Shown here: positions 48,378-61,394 of the stretch, in pieces
Layout: every line of letters starts with the position of its first letter
How positions within the stretch are numbered: position 1 is the first letter of the stretch
The notes under the pieces: generated by a model
What the model was told of the DNA's origin: nothing
Seen by the model: only the letters and a program-made list of their open reading frames with translations
The model's database searches: none
NCBI GenBank assembly: GCA_007922305.1
Contig: ML677343.1
Location: 30,704,337-30,768,336 of the forward strand
Length of the DNA stretch: 64,000 nucleotides
Direction of reading: 5' to 3'
Source: Dermatemys mawii
Taxonomy: Eukaryota; Chordata; Testudines; Dermatemydidae
Made by a program: the position numbers and the translations under genes

Positions 48378-48493
48378 GGGATTTATCATGACTGCCAAGC
48401 AACTTTAGAGTAACTGAGTGGATCATCCTTGGCTCAGTAAAACTGCATAAAGGTAAACTAGGAACAAACTTGTTGAAGGACTGATATAAATTT
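48378..48493 (-). CDS. ZCCHC14: Candidate ZCCHC14 exon (weakly supported)
   Basis: The minus-strand frame is open for 38 codons between acceptor atattgcag and a strong donor CCC|GTAAGTG, and leaves in phase 1, as the exon at 45787-45860 requires. It reads NLYQSFNKFVPSLP then LCSFTEPRMIHSV and TLKLLGSHDKS. The last part loosely resembles the mammalian LPKRPLGKHSK segment at this place. The polypyrimidine tract is poor and similarity low. A rival 33-base candidate is at 46787-46819, with a weaker donor. Confidence 0.4.
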
Positions 48494-49181
48494 CTGCAAT
48501 ATCCATATTTTCACAGATTGTCAGAGGGAAGGAACGCCATTTAGATTTGGCAACTGTTACTCAGTTGTCTTCAAATCTTCAACCAAGTGTTACCGTACTG
48601 GCGTTGTTCTGCATTCCTTGCAGTTTTTAGAATATTCAGATAACATCTCTAGAGATTTCAGCAAATGCTAGAGTAATTCAGCAAGACAGGACTGTACATG
48701 GATGTAAAATTTTATTTTATTTATTTATTAAATAAAATAAAGTTATGTACATTTTACTAGTTGGGTTATTAACATTGTTTTTGAATTTGCTCTTATGGAT
48801 GATGTGTAGTCTCATGAATTCTCTTCACCTAAACTAGCTAACATGTTAAAACTAAACTTGAGCTGCTTATACTAGGACTATAAAATGCTAACTATCGTAT
48901 GCAGACAAAAATTCCTAATTTGGATAGCATAACTCCTTTTTCCACTTTAGATAAGCCATAATCAGCTATTGCTAAAGGATCTTAATTTGTTATGGGAAAA
49001 AAAAGAACTAAATCTAATAGTATTCAATCCTGTTCCCACTAATGAAATCAATGAAGGAACTAATGCAGCAGGATCAGGATTCTCTGGTTTCTCAGCAGAA
49101 CATAGTACCTTCTCCTGAGATATATTCATTTTAATTTCACAAACTGCTTTAGAGAAAACTATTTCACAGCAACAACATATA

Positions 49182-49514
49182 TACAGTGGAGTCCCAGTAT
49201 AATGTGCCCTCGCATAATGCGAATTCGGTTATAGTGCAATCATACTGTGGCTCCCTGGATATGTTCTTATGTCCTGGTACTTGGCGTCGGCGTCTCTCCC
49301 CTGCTGGGCAGTGCAGAGAGAAGCCACGGCCCACACCTGCCGGGGACAAAGAACTCTGGGGCCCACAGCCTGCAGCCCCTGAGTTCTCTGTACACAGAGC
49401 CCAGAAACTTTTTTAAAAAAAATTCTGAGAAACCTCGCTATAAGGCTACCCCGTTTTTAACACGGTGGGATTTTTTGGATCCCAACTGTCGCGTTATAGC
49501 GGGGTTCCACTGTA
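49182..49514. mobile_element. Pogo/Tigger-like MITE with TA duplication
   Basis: The element 49184-49512 begins CAGTGGAGTCCCAGTATAAT and its reversed right end reads CAGTGGAACCCCGCTATAAC, typical of pogo-type termini. It is flanked by TA at 49182-49183 and 49513-49514, the mariner-superfamily target duplication. Length is 329 bases; no transposase frame. Confidence 0.85.
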
Positions 49515-50154
49515 TTTATTTAAAAGTAACACTACATAAAAGGGAGGAAGCCTGAAAAAACCCAAAAGTCTACACAGTGGAAAACTTATGTTAACCAATA
49601 CCAGCTAACACCAGCATAACATATCACGACAAGGCTGCATGCCAAGCCAGGTGTGTTGGTTAAATACATCAGTTATGACATTTATCCACGTTCTGAGTCA
49701 ATTAAATGCACTGCACTGAATACAACCCTAGGAACAATCACAAGGTGTGCCATTTATCAGGCAGGTGATTAAGTGGCTTCTCCTATATTGACAGCTTCGT
49801 AAGATTCTGTAAAATTCAATCTATTCTAGAGCATTCAATACAGGTCAGTGAACAGAAGTTATGTTCCCATACTGCATCCATCACAATCATCTTCAGAGTT
49901 TTCCTATTTAGATATCAACATTTATTAGTTGGGAGAAGATTACTGGAATGTTATTAAAAAATCTCACAGGTCTAAACCAAAAAGTCCAGAACTCTTGTGA
50001 CAGTCATCCATTCATGTATCTTTATTTCTGGACTTTCCATCATCAATACACGTGGCTATTACTTATCTTAAAGCTCTGGATTGCTTAATAATCTTTCATA
50101 ATTTGCTTTGAAGACTAACTACTTGGAGCAATCTATCAATCATGAAAAAATGAT

Positions 50155-51066
50155 TACCTACTCCTCGTAACTATTGTTCTTCGATATGTGTTGCTCATGT
50201 CCATTCCAAGTAACTGTGTGTGCGTTGTGTGCACAGTTATTGGAAGGTTTTTCCCCTAGAGGTACCCATCAGTTCAGCTGTGGAGCCCTCTGCAGTTGTG
50301 CCTTCAAGGCAGTATATATAGGTCCCTGCCGACCTGCTGCCTCTTCAGTTCCTTCTTGCCAGAGTACTCTGAGAGAGGGGTAGGCGGGTGGGTTTTGGAA
50401 TGGAAATAAGCAACACGTCTTGAAGAACAAGAGTTACGTTTTCTTCTCCGAGTGCTTGCTCGTGATGATTCCATGTAGGTGACTCCCTAGCAGTCCCTAG
50501 GGGATTAGAGTTCACTGAGTCGCTCTGCCAAATACTGCATCATTTCTGGCCCGCTGAGTAATGGCATAGTGCGAGATGAAGGTGTGAACTGATAATTACA
50601 TCGCTGCCCTGCAGATGTCCTGAATGGGGACCTGTGCCAGGAACGCTGCTGAGGAAGCCTGTGCTCTTGTGGAGTATGCTGTTAGTGCTGGGGCAGGTAT
50701 CTTTGCTAGGTCATAGCATGTCCTGATACAGGCTGTGATCCATAAAGAGATACTTTTGGACAGCACTGGGAGCCCCCTCATCCTCTCAGTAATTGCAATG
50801 AAAGAGCTGTGTTGATTTTAGAAATGGCTTTGTCTACTCAATGCAAAAAGTGAGTGCTCGTCTGACATCCAAGAAGTGAAGCATCCGTTCCTGGTTCTTA
50901 GCATGCAGTTTAGGGAACAACACTGGAAGAAATATGTCCTGATTCAAGTGGAATTGAGAAACTACCTTTGAGAAGAAAGCCATGTGTGGCACCAACTGGA
51001 CCTTGTCCTTACAAAAAACAGTATAAGGGAACTCTGACATTAAAACAAAGAGAGAAGTCATGTAGG
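50155..51066. mobile_element. High-copy turtle-type interspersed repeat
   Basis: Contains 'actattgttcttcgatatgt', 'gttgctcatgtccattccaa', 'ctcttcagttccttcttgcc' and later 'ggacctgtgccaggaacgct', sequence I recognise as very frequent in turtle genomes. Its class is not certain. Several stop-interrupted frames are present, with no recognisable protein. Confidence 0.5.
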
Positions 51067-52905
51067 AGTACCTTTCTAAAACAAAAGAATCCCTGAAAAT
51101 ACTAGTAGAATGCCAGGAAAAAGTAGAAGTGTGGTTAAAATATAGCTATATGTGCATAATATAAATTAAACTTCTTTAACTTTTAAAAACAATCTAAACG
51201 AACCAAGCACGTACATTAAAAAAGCCTCTTGGTTTTAAATTTCTCTACAATTCTCTCTTTCTCTTCTCCCCCTCCCAATAAAATGCTTTCAATAAAAAAA
51301 AATATATTTTCTCTCATTTAAAATCATGTATAGTTTGGATCCTGAGAGCAGTGGAACACAACTTCCCCTGAAGTTGGCACTATTTTATGCAATAGAATTA
51401 TGAGATCCCAGCAAATACATGAATGGATCTGCTGCTGTGCCAAATTTACAATGCTAAATTTTGTGATCCAGTTACCATCACATTCTATTTTACCAGCTCT
51501 CTATTTCTCAGAACACATAGAGTCAAATACTGTAAGCCTAGAGGGATCCATAGTGAATGTTAAAAAAAAAAAAATGTTGAAATTTTGTATATAAATGACA
51601 CCATGGAAATGGCTGGCCAGGACTATAGAAGGTGGCCAGCCTAGCCAATAATCTGAAATAGATGGAAATTGAGGCCTCATCACCTTTCAGAACAGAGCAC
51701 ACAGAATTTGATAGTAGCTTGCAAAAGTGTATTAAATTTAGTAACGCGAGATAAGAAACACAGCACAGACTGGAAGCTTAAGAAACTACATCGTAACTCC
51801 TTTTAACAAATTCTAAACAGTCAATCATCAACATAGTAAATCACACAGGGATAAGGCCTCCTTGCACATCAAGTGTCATTGTATCCATCCCTGGTGATGT
51901 CGTCTGATTGTATATTCAAATTTTTTTTTAACATTCATTCTAAATAAACAGAGCTGTGATTATAAAGAGAGAGACAATTCGCGATATTGATCTATCCTGG
52001 ATATCTCCCCCCAGAAACCCTCGGTTTTGAAGAGAGTATCCCAGAGGCCCTACATTTATAAATGCTCAGTTGAACTTTCAAACTAATGACCCGAGAGGTC
52101 CTGTATCATTAAATATTAAAAGGATGACAGAGAAACCTTTAGACTTAAACTATGCTCCATTTAACAAACAATCAAGAAAAACTCCTACGACTTCTTTGCC
52201 ACACATTAACTCACTCAGCAACCTTTCCTGAGCACTGTCAAAAGCAGGAGCCACTCAATCTGCATTGAAACACTGAGGAGGCAGAATGTGAAGGGTGAGG
52301 TATTTAAACAGTGGTGTCCTTTTTGGGTGAAGCGGAGGAAGAGGAATGTACGCAATTACAGAATCTCTTTTTTGGGGAGAGGAAAAAGAAGGTGAAGAAG
52401 AGGAGAAAACACACACTGTGTCACTTATAAAAGCTGCAAATTTGATGACAATTTTACAAAAAGTATTACTACAAGAATTACATAAATGCTAAATTAAGTT
52501 CTAAATTGACAAATTTACAAATGCACATCCCTCACAGAAATGGTAGCTAATTATATCAACATTAGAAAAAAAGAGCATTAGTAAGTAAAGTATACCAAAA
52601 GACCTTTTTATACTCTCTAAAACTAAGAAGTGGTACCCTAACAATGAATGAGGGAGGAGGGATTTACAAGTGAGTGTTTCTCTTTTTGAAGAATCTCTAG
52701 AAATAGCTAAATGAGCAAAGCTGACTCTAAAAAGGATGAAATTTAATTCATTATGTACAATTAAGTACGTGTTGATCTGTTACATAAGGATGACCCTTTT
52801 TATTGTTATATTAGTGATGAAATGTAAATTATTAAATGTCTTGTCACTTAGAAATCACCAGAAAGTATAGGATGCCAGAGGATTAAACTGCTTTCATATA
52901 AGAAG

Positions 52906-53031
52906 TTACTTAATAAATAATTACCATCTAATCAAGGTATGCAACACAGACATTACATCAATTGATGTAATTACTTAATAAATAATTACCATCTAATCAA
53001 GGTATGCAACACAGACATTACATCAGTTGAT
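52906..53031. repeat. 65-base direct tandem duplication
   Basis: The copy at 52906-52970 is repeated at 52971-53031, both starting ttacttaataaataattacc. Over the shared 61 bases I see one difference (cattacatcaattgat versus cattacatcagttgat). The near identity implies a recent duplication. No gene overlaps. Confidence 0.93.
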
Positions 53032-53527
53032 CTTGCAGCCTCTATGCAAGTGCAAGTGTTTCTGCTGGGAAGTATTCAAGTTGTGCAATAATTTAATTTA
53101 CAGCTTATATGTCCCTCTATAAAGGAATGCAGAATATGATAGCTGTTGAAAAAGCATGAAAAAGTGGTATGATCTTCTGAAATGGACAGACTGCGAAACT
53201 ATCCTCATGAAGCTGCAGCAGAATACAGAATCACAAGGGATAACCTCTCCTCATCAGGGGGCAATTATAAGATGACTATTTAATATTACTGTGCAGAGTT
53301 CTTTCCCAGTGACTGGATTTTTCTGCATAAAAGCACATTGTGTTATACTGTTATTAGTCTACTAAATTCATGCTTATATTCTTCTAGATGCAGACTAGTA
53401 CACTTGTAACTCAGCAACTCAATTAGGTACTTAGCAACGTGGAAGTGAAGAAAGACAGTTGTAAAGCAGAACACTCGAAACGTTCTTAAGGGCTCTATGC
53501 AGTGTTCTCCTAGCTGAGTCAATCCCA

Positions 53528-53640
53528 GGATATTAGACACCAGATGGGTGATGTAATGTTTTTTATTGGACCAACTTCTGTTGGGGAGAGAGACAAGCTT
53601 TCAAGCTACACAGGGTCTTCTTCAGCTCTTCTTAACCCAA
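53528..53640. mobile_element. Truncated foldback-type repeat
   Basis: Carries 'gatgggtgatgtaatgtttt', 'ttattggaccaacttctgtt' and 'agacaagctttcaagctaca', a repeat common in turtle and crocodilian DNA. Only part of the element remains. Confidence 0.6.
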
Positions 53641-56600
53641 ACCCAAACATTTTATTGAAGACTTCCCTAGGTGTATGGTTACCTTGAGGGAACAATCCCT
53701 TCACTAGATCCAAAGACCACCAAGGTGGCAAACTTTTGTTTTGTAAATTAATAGAGTTTATCAGATTTACTCAATTTTCATATTTTTCCAGTCTTTTTGA
53801 GTTTATGTAGCCCAAATTAAATATTAGCATTAGGATCATATATGGTAAGTTCTTCCTCATTGTTCCTAACTTGCCTATTGGATCAGCTCTGTCAGGCTTA
53901 TACTATCCCTTTCTATTTTCTTCTGATGTAGAGGGTAGGACCAAGCTGTGTGATTTACCCTTGAATCTAAACAGTTTTTCATTTAGAAGAAGCAAAAGTG
54001 TGGGGACGGGAGAGGAGACAGTCCTGCAAGGAATCCTGACAGGCTTTTGCTTTTTCATCCACTTATGTAATTTAAGAGAGTGGCCAAGCCAGCTGGCCCT
54101 GAAACCTCTCGGTAGCTGCTATTGGTATGTCATCTTATCTCTTATCTTCTGCACTTCCTCTTGTTGGCCTGTTTTCCCTTCTCTTGGGTCTGCTCTGCAG
54201 ATAGGAAGCAGAAGTTTTACATGGCTCCTCCCACAGAGTTGTTGCCATACAGGATCCTTTTTCCTTCATGAAGGACAGGAGTTCCTGGGGGAGTAAGAGA
54301 GGGAGAAAACTATCTATCCTAAAAAGCTTAGTAGATAAAATGTCAAATGATGGTGAGATCCAAATCAGCCTATTGTTTTTCTGTAGATGTTCCCCATAAG
54401 GCAGCAGAGAGCTGCTCCGTTGAGAGCCTCTTCTTAGACAGTGAGGAAACTGGAGCTGTGAAGAGAAGGAGCTATAGCCACAAAAGAGGCAGCAGTACAG
54501 CTGGTCTTCTAGGGTAGGTAGTGGAGACAATCAGAAGAGCAGCAGCACACTGTAGTTGAAAACTGGTGTTCTCCTAGTACTGTGAAAGTAACTTCTCAGT
54601 CAACAGGAGTGATGTCCATAGAATGCTAAGAGTGGGAATGGTCAGAAGAGCTGTCATTTTTCCTTGCTACTTGGAAATTAAAGACTTTCTTCCTGTTTAT
54701 AGAATGGGTTTTGCACTGGGCTCAATACACAGGTTTTTTGTTGACAATGTGATCCTAGTTTAATTTAAAATAATACTCAAACCCACAGGCTGCATTATTC
54801 CACAGGAAGGAATTACACAACTTTAAAAAAGAATGTTTATTTATTTTTTGGCAGCATATGGAAAACTCAATATCCATGGGCTGTGTCCCCCACCTCCATT
54901 CAAATGGCTACTATTCAGCATGATCCTATTTCCTCAGTTTGGTTCATTTCATTTGCAGACTCTGAGTAACCCTTTCATGTTTCTCCAAAACAGGATCTAG
55001 ATTAAAAATAACCCAAACCGTTGTCCATATATTTTAGCTCTTACAAGCTAAAATCAAAACAATGTATGAGTTTAATGAACAGAGAATAATGCTGTCAGCA
55101 TTTTAGCTAGCCACAAAAGGCCACAATGTTTACCTACATAATCGTTCCAGTATTTTATTATATTTAAGGGGCTATGGAAAAAAATCTCACTGTCTGCACT
55201 CACAGTGGGAGATGACTCATATTTGGAGAGGAAAATCTAAAACCCAGATGAATATCATTCAGCTGTTTTCAGAAAAAAACCATATGTTCAAAACACTAGA
55301 ACCTAAATAATCGAAGTTTTTCTTACCAAATATTTTCTGCTATCAGCACTAAGTTTTGTGTTACCGGAGTAAAACTGGATAGCTTACTCACTTTAAAGAC
55401 AGCTGCCACAGGTTTGCTTGGTTTTTTTAAAGGTTAAAACATATTTGTATTAAATAATTTATTCAAAAGGAGCTGCTGTACTAGACATATTGTAGATCAG
55501 CTCCTGGTGCTTTTACAAAGTGTGAGAATAGTCACATGCTAAACTAGTCAGGTGCCATTCCTTTAAAAATACACTTCTCATGGACCCCCAGCTAAAGCTA
55601 TAATGTGGTAGGCAGGAAAGGAGAGGGAGAGGAAACCTGACAACAAAACTGACCTGTGTAGCAAGGACAAGGAAGTCTTCAAGAGTCCTATTAGTTACAA
55701 ATAATGGAGCTACAGAGGAAACATTTATTTTTGCTTTATTAAAAATACTCTTCAAAAGTTGGTTTAAGGAAAAAATGTCCTCTATAAAAGTACAAAATAC
55801 GTGGTCAGTAATCTTGCATGCCCCTCTTTTTTACTGTGTGTACGTGTGTGGCAGGGAGTACTATTCAGATTCTTTAGGCACACAGTTGCATGTGAAGGCA
55901 GGCACCAAGCCTGCAAAGATGTGAAACTGGGACCATGCCTTCATGAACTGTGAAGTAACTCCCTACTGCCTTATACTGCACAGTGTATCAAGTTAAGCAT
56001 GTGCAGGATTGAGGCCTCAATCTGAACATATAATTATTATATTTGTGTACACAAACTGGGTATTGTACACAAAACTGCATCTAATTAGCTACATGTACAC
56101 AAATGTGGGAATACATGTAAATTACGCATGCAACTGGATGTCTGATTTGTCTAAAAATCAGGCCCAATGTTTTGTCTTAGTTTTCAAGTTAGAAGACAAA
56201 CAGTAATTTTTTCTAATGAGAGTAAAGTTTGATTTTCAGAAGTCTGCTCATGAAATTACTGTGACTGTATGCATAATGGCTCCGTTGCAAACAGTTTCAG
56301 TACCTGAATATTTTTGCACATACAGTTAAAGAAAGAGGCTTTTCATGTCTAATCACACATTCCAAACCAGTAAAAAGTATCTTTTAGTGTAATCTACAAG
56401 ACAGCACTGTTTATAAATTAAATATTTAACTTTTTGGAGAAGTAATGTGCCCATACTCCAAACCGCACTTTACTTGTAGTCTGGTTCTAACTGACCAAGG
56501 GATTGTTTTATTTAATGTTCTCACTCGGTCTGCCTCTGAACGTTAGGAGTTCTAGCCTTTTTTTTTTTTTTTTTAAGGGACAGGTCTATCCTACAGAGAG

Positions 56601-56660
56601 AATGCTTCTTGGCAAGAATCTTTAATTCATCAAAAAACAAAACGTAACTAGTTGACTACT

Positions 56661-57383
56661 GCGACGGAGTCAGACCAGAAGGATATAGGAGAGTGCTGGA
56701 AGGCAGGTATATTAATCTCAGGATGTGCAGGTCCCTGGTCCCTGGGGATAGCCAAACAAAGGCTACTCCAGGCCAATCAAGACACCTGGGGCCAATTAAG
56801 AACCTTCTAGAAAGGAGTAGAAACAGCTAGCCTGATTGGGACACCTGAAGCCAATCAGGGACTGGCTGAAACCAGATTAAAAACCTCCCAGTTAGTCAGG
56901 TGGCTGTGGGTGTCAGGAGCTGTGGAAGGAAGTGGTGCTGTTGGTGAGACTGAGTGGTGGACAACATATCATACGCAAGAAACATATCATACGCAAGGCC
57001 CTGAGGTAAGGGTGAAGTGGAGTTTGAAGAAGCAGTGACTGCTGTGGGGAAGTAGCCCAGGGAATTGTATTGTGTTTTGTGGATAAAAGGTCAGCCATCT
57101 TAGCTGGTACTATTAGGGTCCCTGGGCTGGAGCCCAGAGTAGAGGGCGGGCCTGGGCTCTCCCCTTTCTGCCTCCCCTAATTAGTCTCTGAGATTGGGAG
57201 ACAATAGAGACTGTGCCAGGAAGGATAGCTTCTCCTCACTGGCTTGTGATGAAAATGGCTCAATAGGCTGTGACTTTGTCTCCAGAGAAAGAAGGGCTCC
57301 GTGGAAGGTCACAGTGAGCCGCTGAGGCTAGTAAAAATCCGCCAGAAAACGCAGGATCCACGAAGATAAGGACAGAGCTTTGT
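56661..57383 (+). mobile_element. Probable solo LTR of a retrotransposon
   Basis: Begins tgcgacggagtcagaccaga and ends gacagagctttgtcaca, matching an LTR type I recognise from turtles, with internal blocks 'agcccagggaattgtattgt' and 'gcccagagtagagggcgggc'. A TATA-like 'gattaaaaacctccc' lies near 56875. A 17-18 base tandem repeat (aacatatcatacgcaag) occurs at about 56964-56998. The flanks do not give a clean target duplication, and no internal retroelement sequence follows. Confidence 0.6.
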
Positions 57384-58624
57384 CACACTATAAATCTTTG
57401 TTCAAAAAGTTTTATATCTCAGAGAGAGCCATTTTCTATGGAAAAATATGTACAAGTTTAGCTGTACTAGGAGTTAGCCTCTCTCTCTGTCCACAACATA
57501 TTAATTGTACTAAAATGCAGGCCATGCTAAAATCCCACCACCTCCTAAAGAGGAAAAACCTAATGCAACTGAAAATTCCAAATGTCAAGAAACAGTTAAA
57601 ACAAATATGTGCTGTCAGCTGAATAAAGGCATCTGAATAAAGACACACCCTATCCTGGCACATTTTGGAAGGAAACCATCCACAGAAGAGCACTGTAAAC
57701 CAAGTTTGTTTCCCCTGCAACTAGGAGTCTTGTTTTGAGCCCTGTTTTTCTCCTGGGTTGTAAGGAATAGCCTCAATTCAGAAGGCCAGATTCTTACACC
57801 TTTAGCCACAATGACTAGAGTGGCCCCATTTAAAAACAGTGGAACTAGTAAAATAAGAGTACTATTCCATCTGCATACAGGGATTAGATTCTGATCCAAC
57901 ATAATCAAACTACATCAGCTCTATGAGAATGGATTTATTAGTAGAAAGTCCTATTCTAAAGCACCCAAAAATATTATTTGAAATAATATATATTGCCTGA
58001 TATCCGTAACTTACATTAAAAGTTTCTCCTTTGATCCAAAACCATGATTAAGCCAATAAACCCCCCGGGTTCTACATTCATTCAGATAAATGGGGAACTA
58101 GCATATAAAGTTAATTTTCTTTTCCATAAAAAATTATTCTAGTCCCATTATCTAAAACAAAAACATGAATGTGTCCAATCAGGTCTGAAAAGGGTGTGCA
58201 GATTGAAGTTCTAACATTAGAACTTGACTGAATCCACCAGATCAGGATCTGATTATTTTATTTACAACATGTTCAAAACATGAATTTGTGATCTGCAGTA
58301 CATAGCCATGTTAGTGTATAAGGGCCCATGTCAGTGAGATTACAATGCAGCAGCTGCTGGGACAGCATGCCTTGGCTTGTAGTGCTATCTGGTGATAAAA
58401 GACCAAAGTATTAAGAGCATATGGCAGCTCATTCAAACCTTTCCTGAATGATTTCTGCAGCTCTGAACACATTAAAAGCTTAAAGTTCTGAAACAAATTG
58501 CAGCAAGAGCACGTATTTCAAACTCAACACCAAAAAAACTTATTCAAGCTAATCTTTTCAAGTTAAACACCAGATCTGTGGGACCAGTCTACAAGAGGCA
58601 AAAACTCCAAGTTAAAAAATTGTT

Positions 58625-58760
58625 CTTATTATTGACTACCTTTATTACAGTAGTCCCTAGAGGCTACTGAAGATTGGGGCTCCATTATGCAAGGCACTGC
58701 ATAAACACAGTAGAAGACGGTCCCTGACCCAAAGAGGTTACAATCTCAATAGACAAGACA
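58625..58760. repeat. Old amniote interspersed repeat
   Basis: Contains 'agtagtccctagaggctact', 'aaggcactgcataaacacag' and 'ggtccctgacccaaagaggt', the same family as 37593-37790. Confidence 0.6.
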
Positions 58761-59269
58761 GAGACCTGTGGGAATGGGTATAACACACAAGCAGAATGAA
58801 CGCGATGGCAACAAATATGTTAGTTCCACAGTGTTTGGGGTGATTGAGGGGTAGGGGGCTAGTTAAAAGGGGATATGCTAAAAGATGAAGGGAAGGGAAG
58901 GGAGATAAGAGGGTCCAAGCAAAGGAGAAGAGAGTCAGAGAGGCAGGTGTAAAATGAAGCCTTAGCAAAGAGTGTCTGAGGGACATAGAGGGAGAAGTTT
59001 GGAACAAAACAGTCCATCAGTACAGGGCGGAAGAAGTTCAGTAAAAACTAGATTTTCAGAATGTTCAGAGGTCCCAGCTTTGGCTGCTCCTGTTCCTACT
59101 GGCTGAAGTCTCTGCAGGTTTATCCAGTTCATATGGTGGGGTAGAGGAAAGGGGAAGCACCATATAGGTCCCAGTACCCCTGTAGCTGATGGATATGATT
59201 TTTGATTGGAACACCTGGTCGAAAAGAGACTGTGGCAGCTCCAGTCAGTACAACTGACCGGGCTGTTAA

Positions 59270-60170
59270 AAGTCTAGTTGACAGTGCAGCAGGGCTAAGG
59301 CAGATTTCTTGGCTCCACACGGCTCCCAGAAGCAGCAGCATGCCCCCACTCCAGCTCCTAGGCACAGGGGCAGCCAGGGGGCTCCGCGTCCTGTCCCTAC
59401 CCCAAGCACCAGCTCTGCAGCTACCATTGGCCAGGAACCACAGCCAATGGGATCTGTGGGGATGGTGCCTACAGACAGGATGGTGCACAGACCCGCCTGA
59501 CAATGCCTCTGCTTAGGAACTGGAGGAGAGATGTGCCACTACTTCCAGAAGCTGCCTGAGGTAAGTGCCACCTAGAGCCTATACCCCCTCCTAACCCAAC
59601 CCCCTGCTCTAGCACTAATCCCCCTCCCGCCCTCTGAATCCCTCAATCCCAGCCCAGAGCACCTACCTGCAGCCCAAGCCCCTCATCCACAGCCCCACCC
59701 CTGAGCCCGCATCCCCAGCCGGAGCCCTCACTTCCCCACAGTGCCCCAAAACCCTGCCCTGGCCCTCATCCCCCTCCAAATCTCTTGGTCCCAGCCCAGA
59801 GCCACCTCCTGCATCCCATACCCCTCATCACCAGCTCAAAGCCACCTCCCTGCATGCCAATCTCCTCATTCCCAGCCCCGCCCCAGAGCTCGCACCCCCA
59901 GCTGGAGCGCTCACCCCTTCCTGAATCCCAAACCACTGCCTGCGCCTGGAGGTCCCTCCCACACCCTTTATTTTTGGCCCCACCCCACAGCCTGCACCCC
60001 CCAGCCAGAGCCCTCACCTCTTCTCACACCCAAACCCTCGAAGCCAGCCTGGTGAAAATGAGGGAGGGTGGGGAGAATGAATGAGAGGGAGGGGGAATGG
60101 AATGAGCAGGGGCAGAGCCTTGGAAAAGGGGCATGGCCTCATATGATGGGCATGGCAGGGGGTGGGGCAA
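59270..60170. repeat. GC-rich repeat with cagcccagag minisatellite
   Basis: From about 59570 to 60050 the + strand consists of degenerate units of roughly 30 to 40 bases around 'cccagcccagagccacctcc' and 'tgcatcccatacccctcatc'. The flanks include 'gggatctgtggggatggtgc' and 'gcagaagtg'-free GC-rich sequence similar to the interior of the hAT-type element at 47147-47822. Long open frames on both strands are by-products of the low-complexity composition. Confidence 0.6.
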
Positions 60171-61394
60171 GCATGTTTGCCAACTTTCTACTCGTAGGAA
60201 ACCAATCCTCCTGATGGAGCATCTCCTCCACAGGTCTGGTTCTGAGGGGTATTGGAGAGACGGGTGGCTCTGGCTGGGCCTCCTTGAACCCCTTCTTCCC
60301 CAATGCAGCAGTACCTGCTCTGGCTGCTTCTGCTCCTACCAGCTAGAGTTTCTGGATTTGTCAACTTAAATTTTCAGTATTGCATGTGCATAAGTGCACA
60401 TTTTTCTAAAAATGTAGGCCCCGACATTCTGATTTATGCTAATCTGTTTAAAAAAAACCAACCCCACAATCCTGTGTTCAATAAAGCATGACTGTGCATT
60501 TTGGTTCCCAGTACAGATACGGCAATAGTTCAGCAAGTGAAATAAAGTTAATACTCGGCCTTTGCAGGTCACCTTTTCAGTGCATTGTAGAACCATTAGA
60601 TAATTAATCCTTACAACAGCTCTGTGATCCTGATATGAAAAAAAAATAGATAAAGTCTATGGGGAACTGAGGTAGCAATTTGAACTGTATTGGTCAAAGC
60701 CACTGGGAATTCCTGGTAACTGGGATTTAAGTGACAAGAGGTTGTCCTCTAACCGTGACTATGCTGTGCCTTGAAGAAAAGTGATATATACAATCACATT
60801 TTAAAATTCAACGCCCTGTCCCCACCAGGCCTTGCTAGCAGATACCAATAGGAAGACCTCTACAAATTCTTTAATATCAGCCTATTAAATTCCATTGTTT
60901 TAATTGAAGACAATAGACTTTATTTATTAAGATATCTCCACATACCAATTAATACTTATGTCATATCAAACCTACTTTAATAACAAAATTAAATTGTTTC
61001 CACTCTTATATCCATCCTCATGCGACTGTTTATAGGAAATTATTTCCCAAATACTTCATAAGCATTAGTTGCCAAACCCATCTCCATTTAAATTATACAA
61101 ATTGAATAATTCACCATAGAGGCAGAATCCTTCTAGGGCATCACGTTTTATGCCACTTCCTTTCAGCTGTGTATATTAACGATGTAATTTCAGCAGGGTT
61201 ATCCCTTCCAGTTCTGTTAAAAATAGCATGTGCATGATACACTGATGAAATGGATCCACTCTAGGCAGTGAGGTAATGCAATAAATCTATCGCTCTTTTA
61301 AAGAGGCATAAAGAGCAAATTAGAAAGGAAAATGAAACATTGACTTTTCCGCCTTTTTAGTTTGGAAAACAATCCTGTAAAATCATTTCTACTC

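Noticed and set aside
53871..54296. A 141-codon plus-strand frame
   Set aside because: No homology recognised, no splice or promoter context, and a competing long minus-strand frame overlaps it.
59202..60084. Pro/Ser-rich frames of about 80 to 124 codons
   Set aside because: Products of a degenerate C-rich minisatellite and not protein-like in composition.
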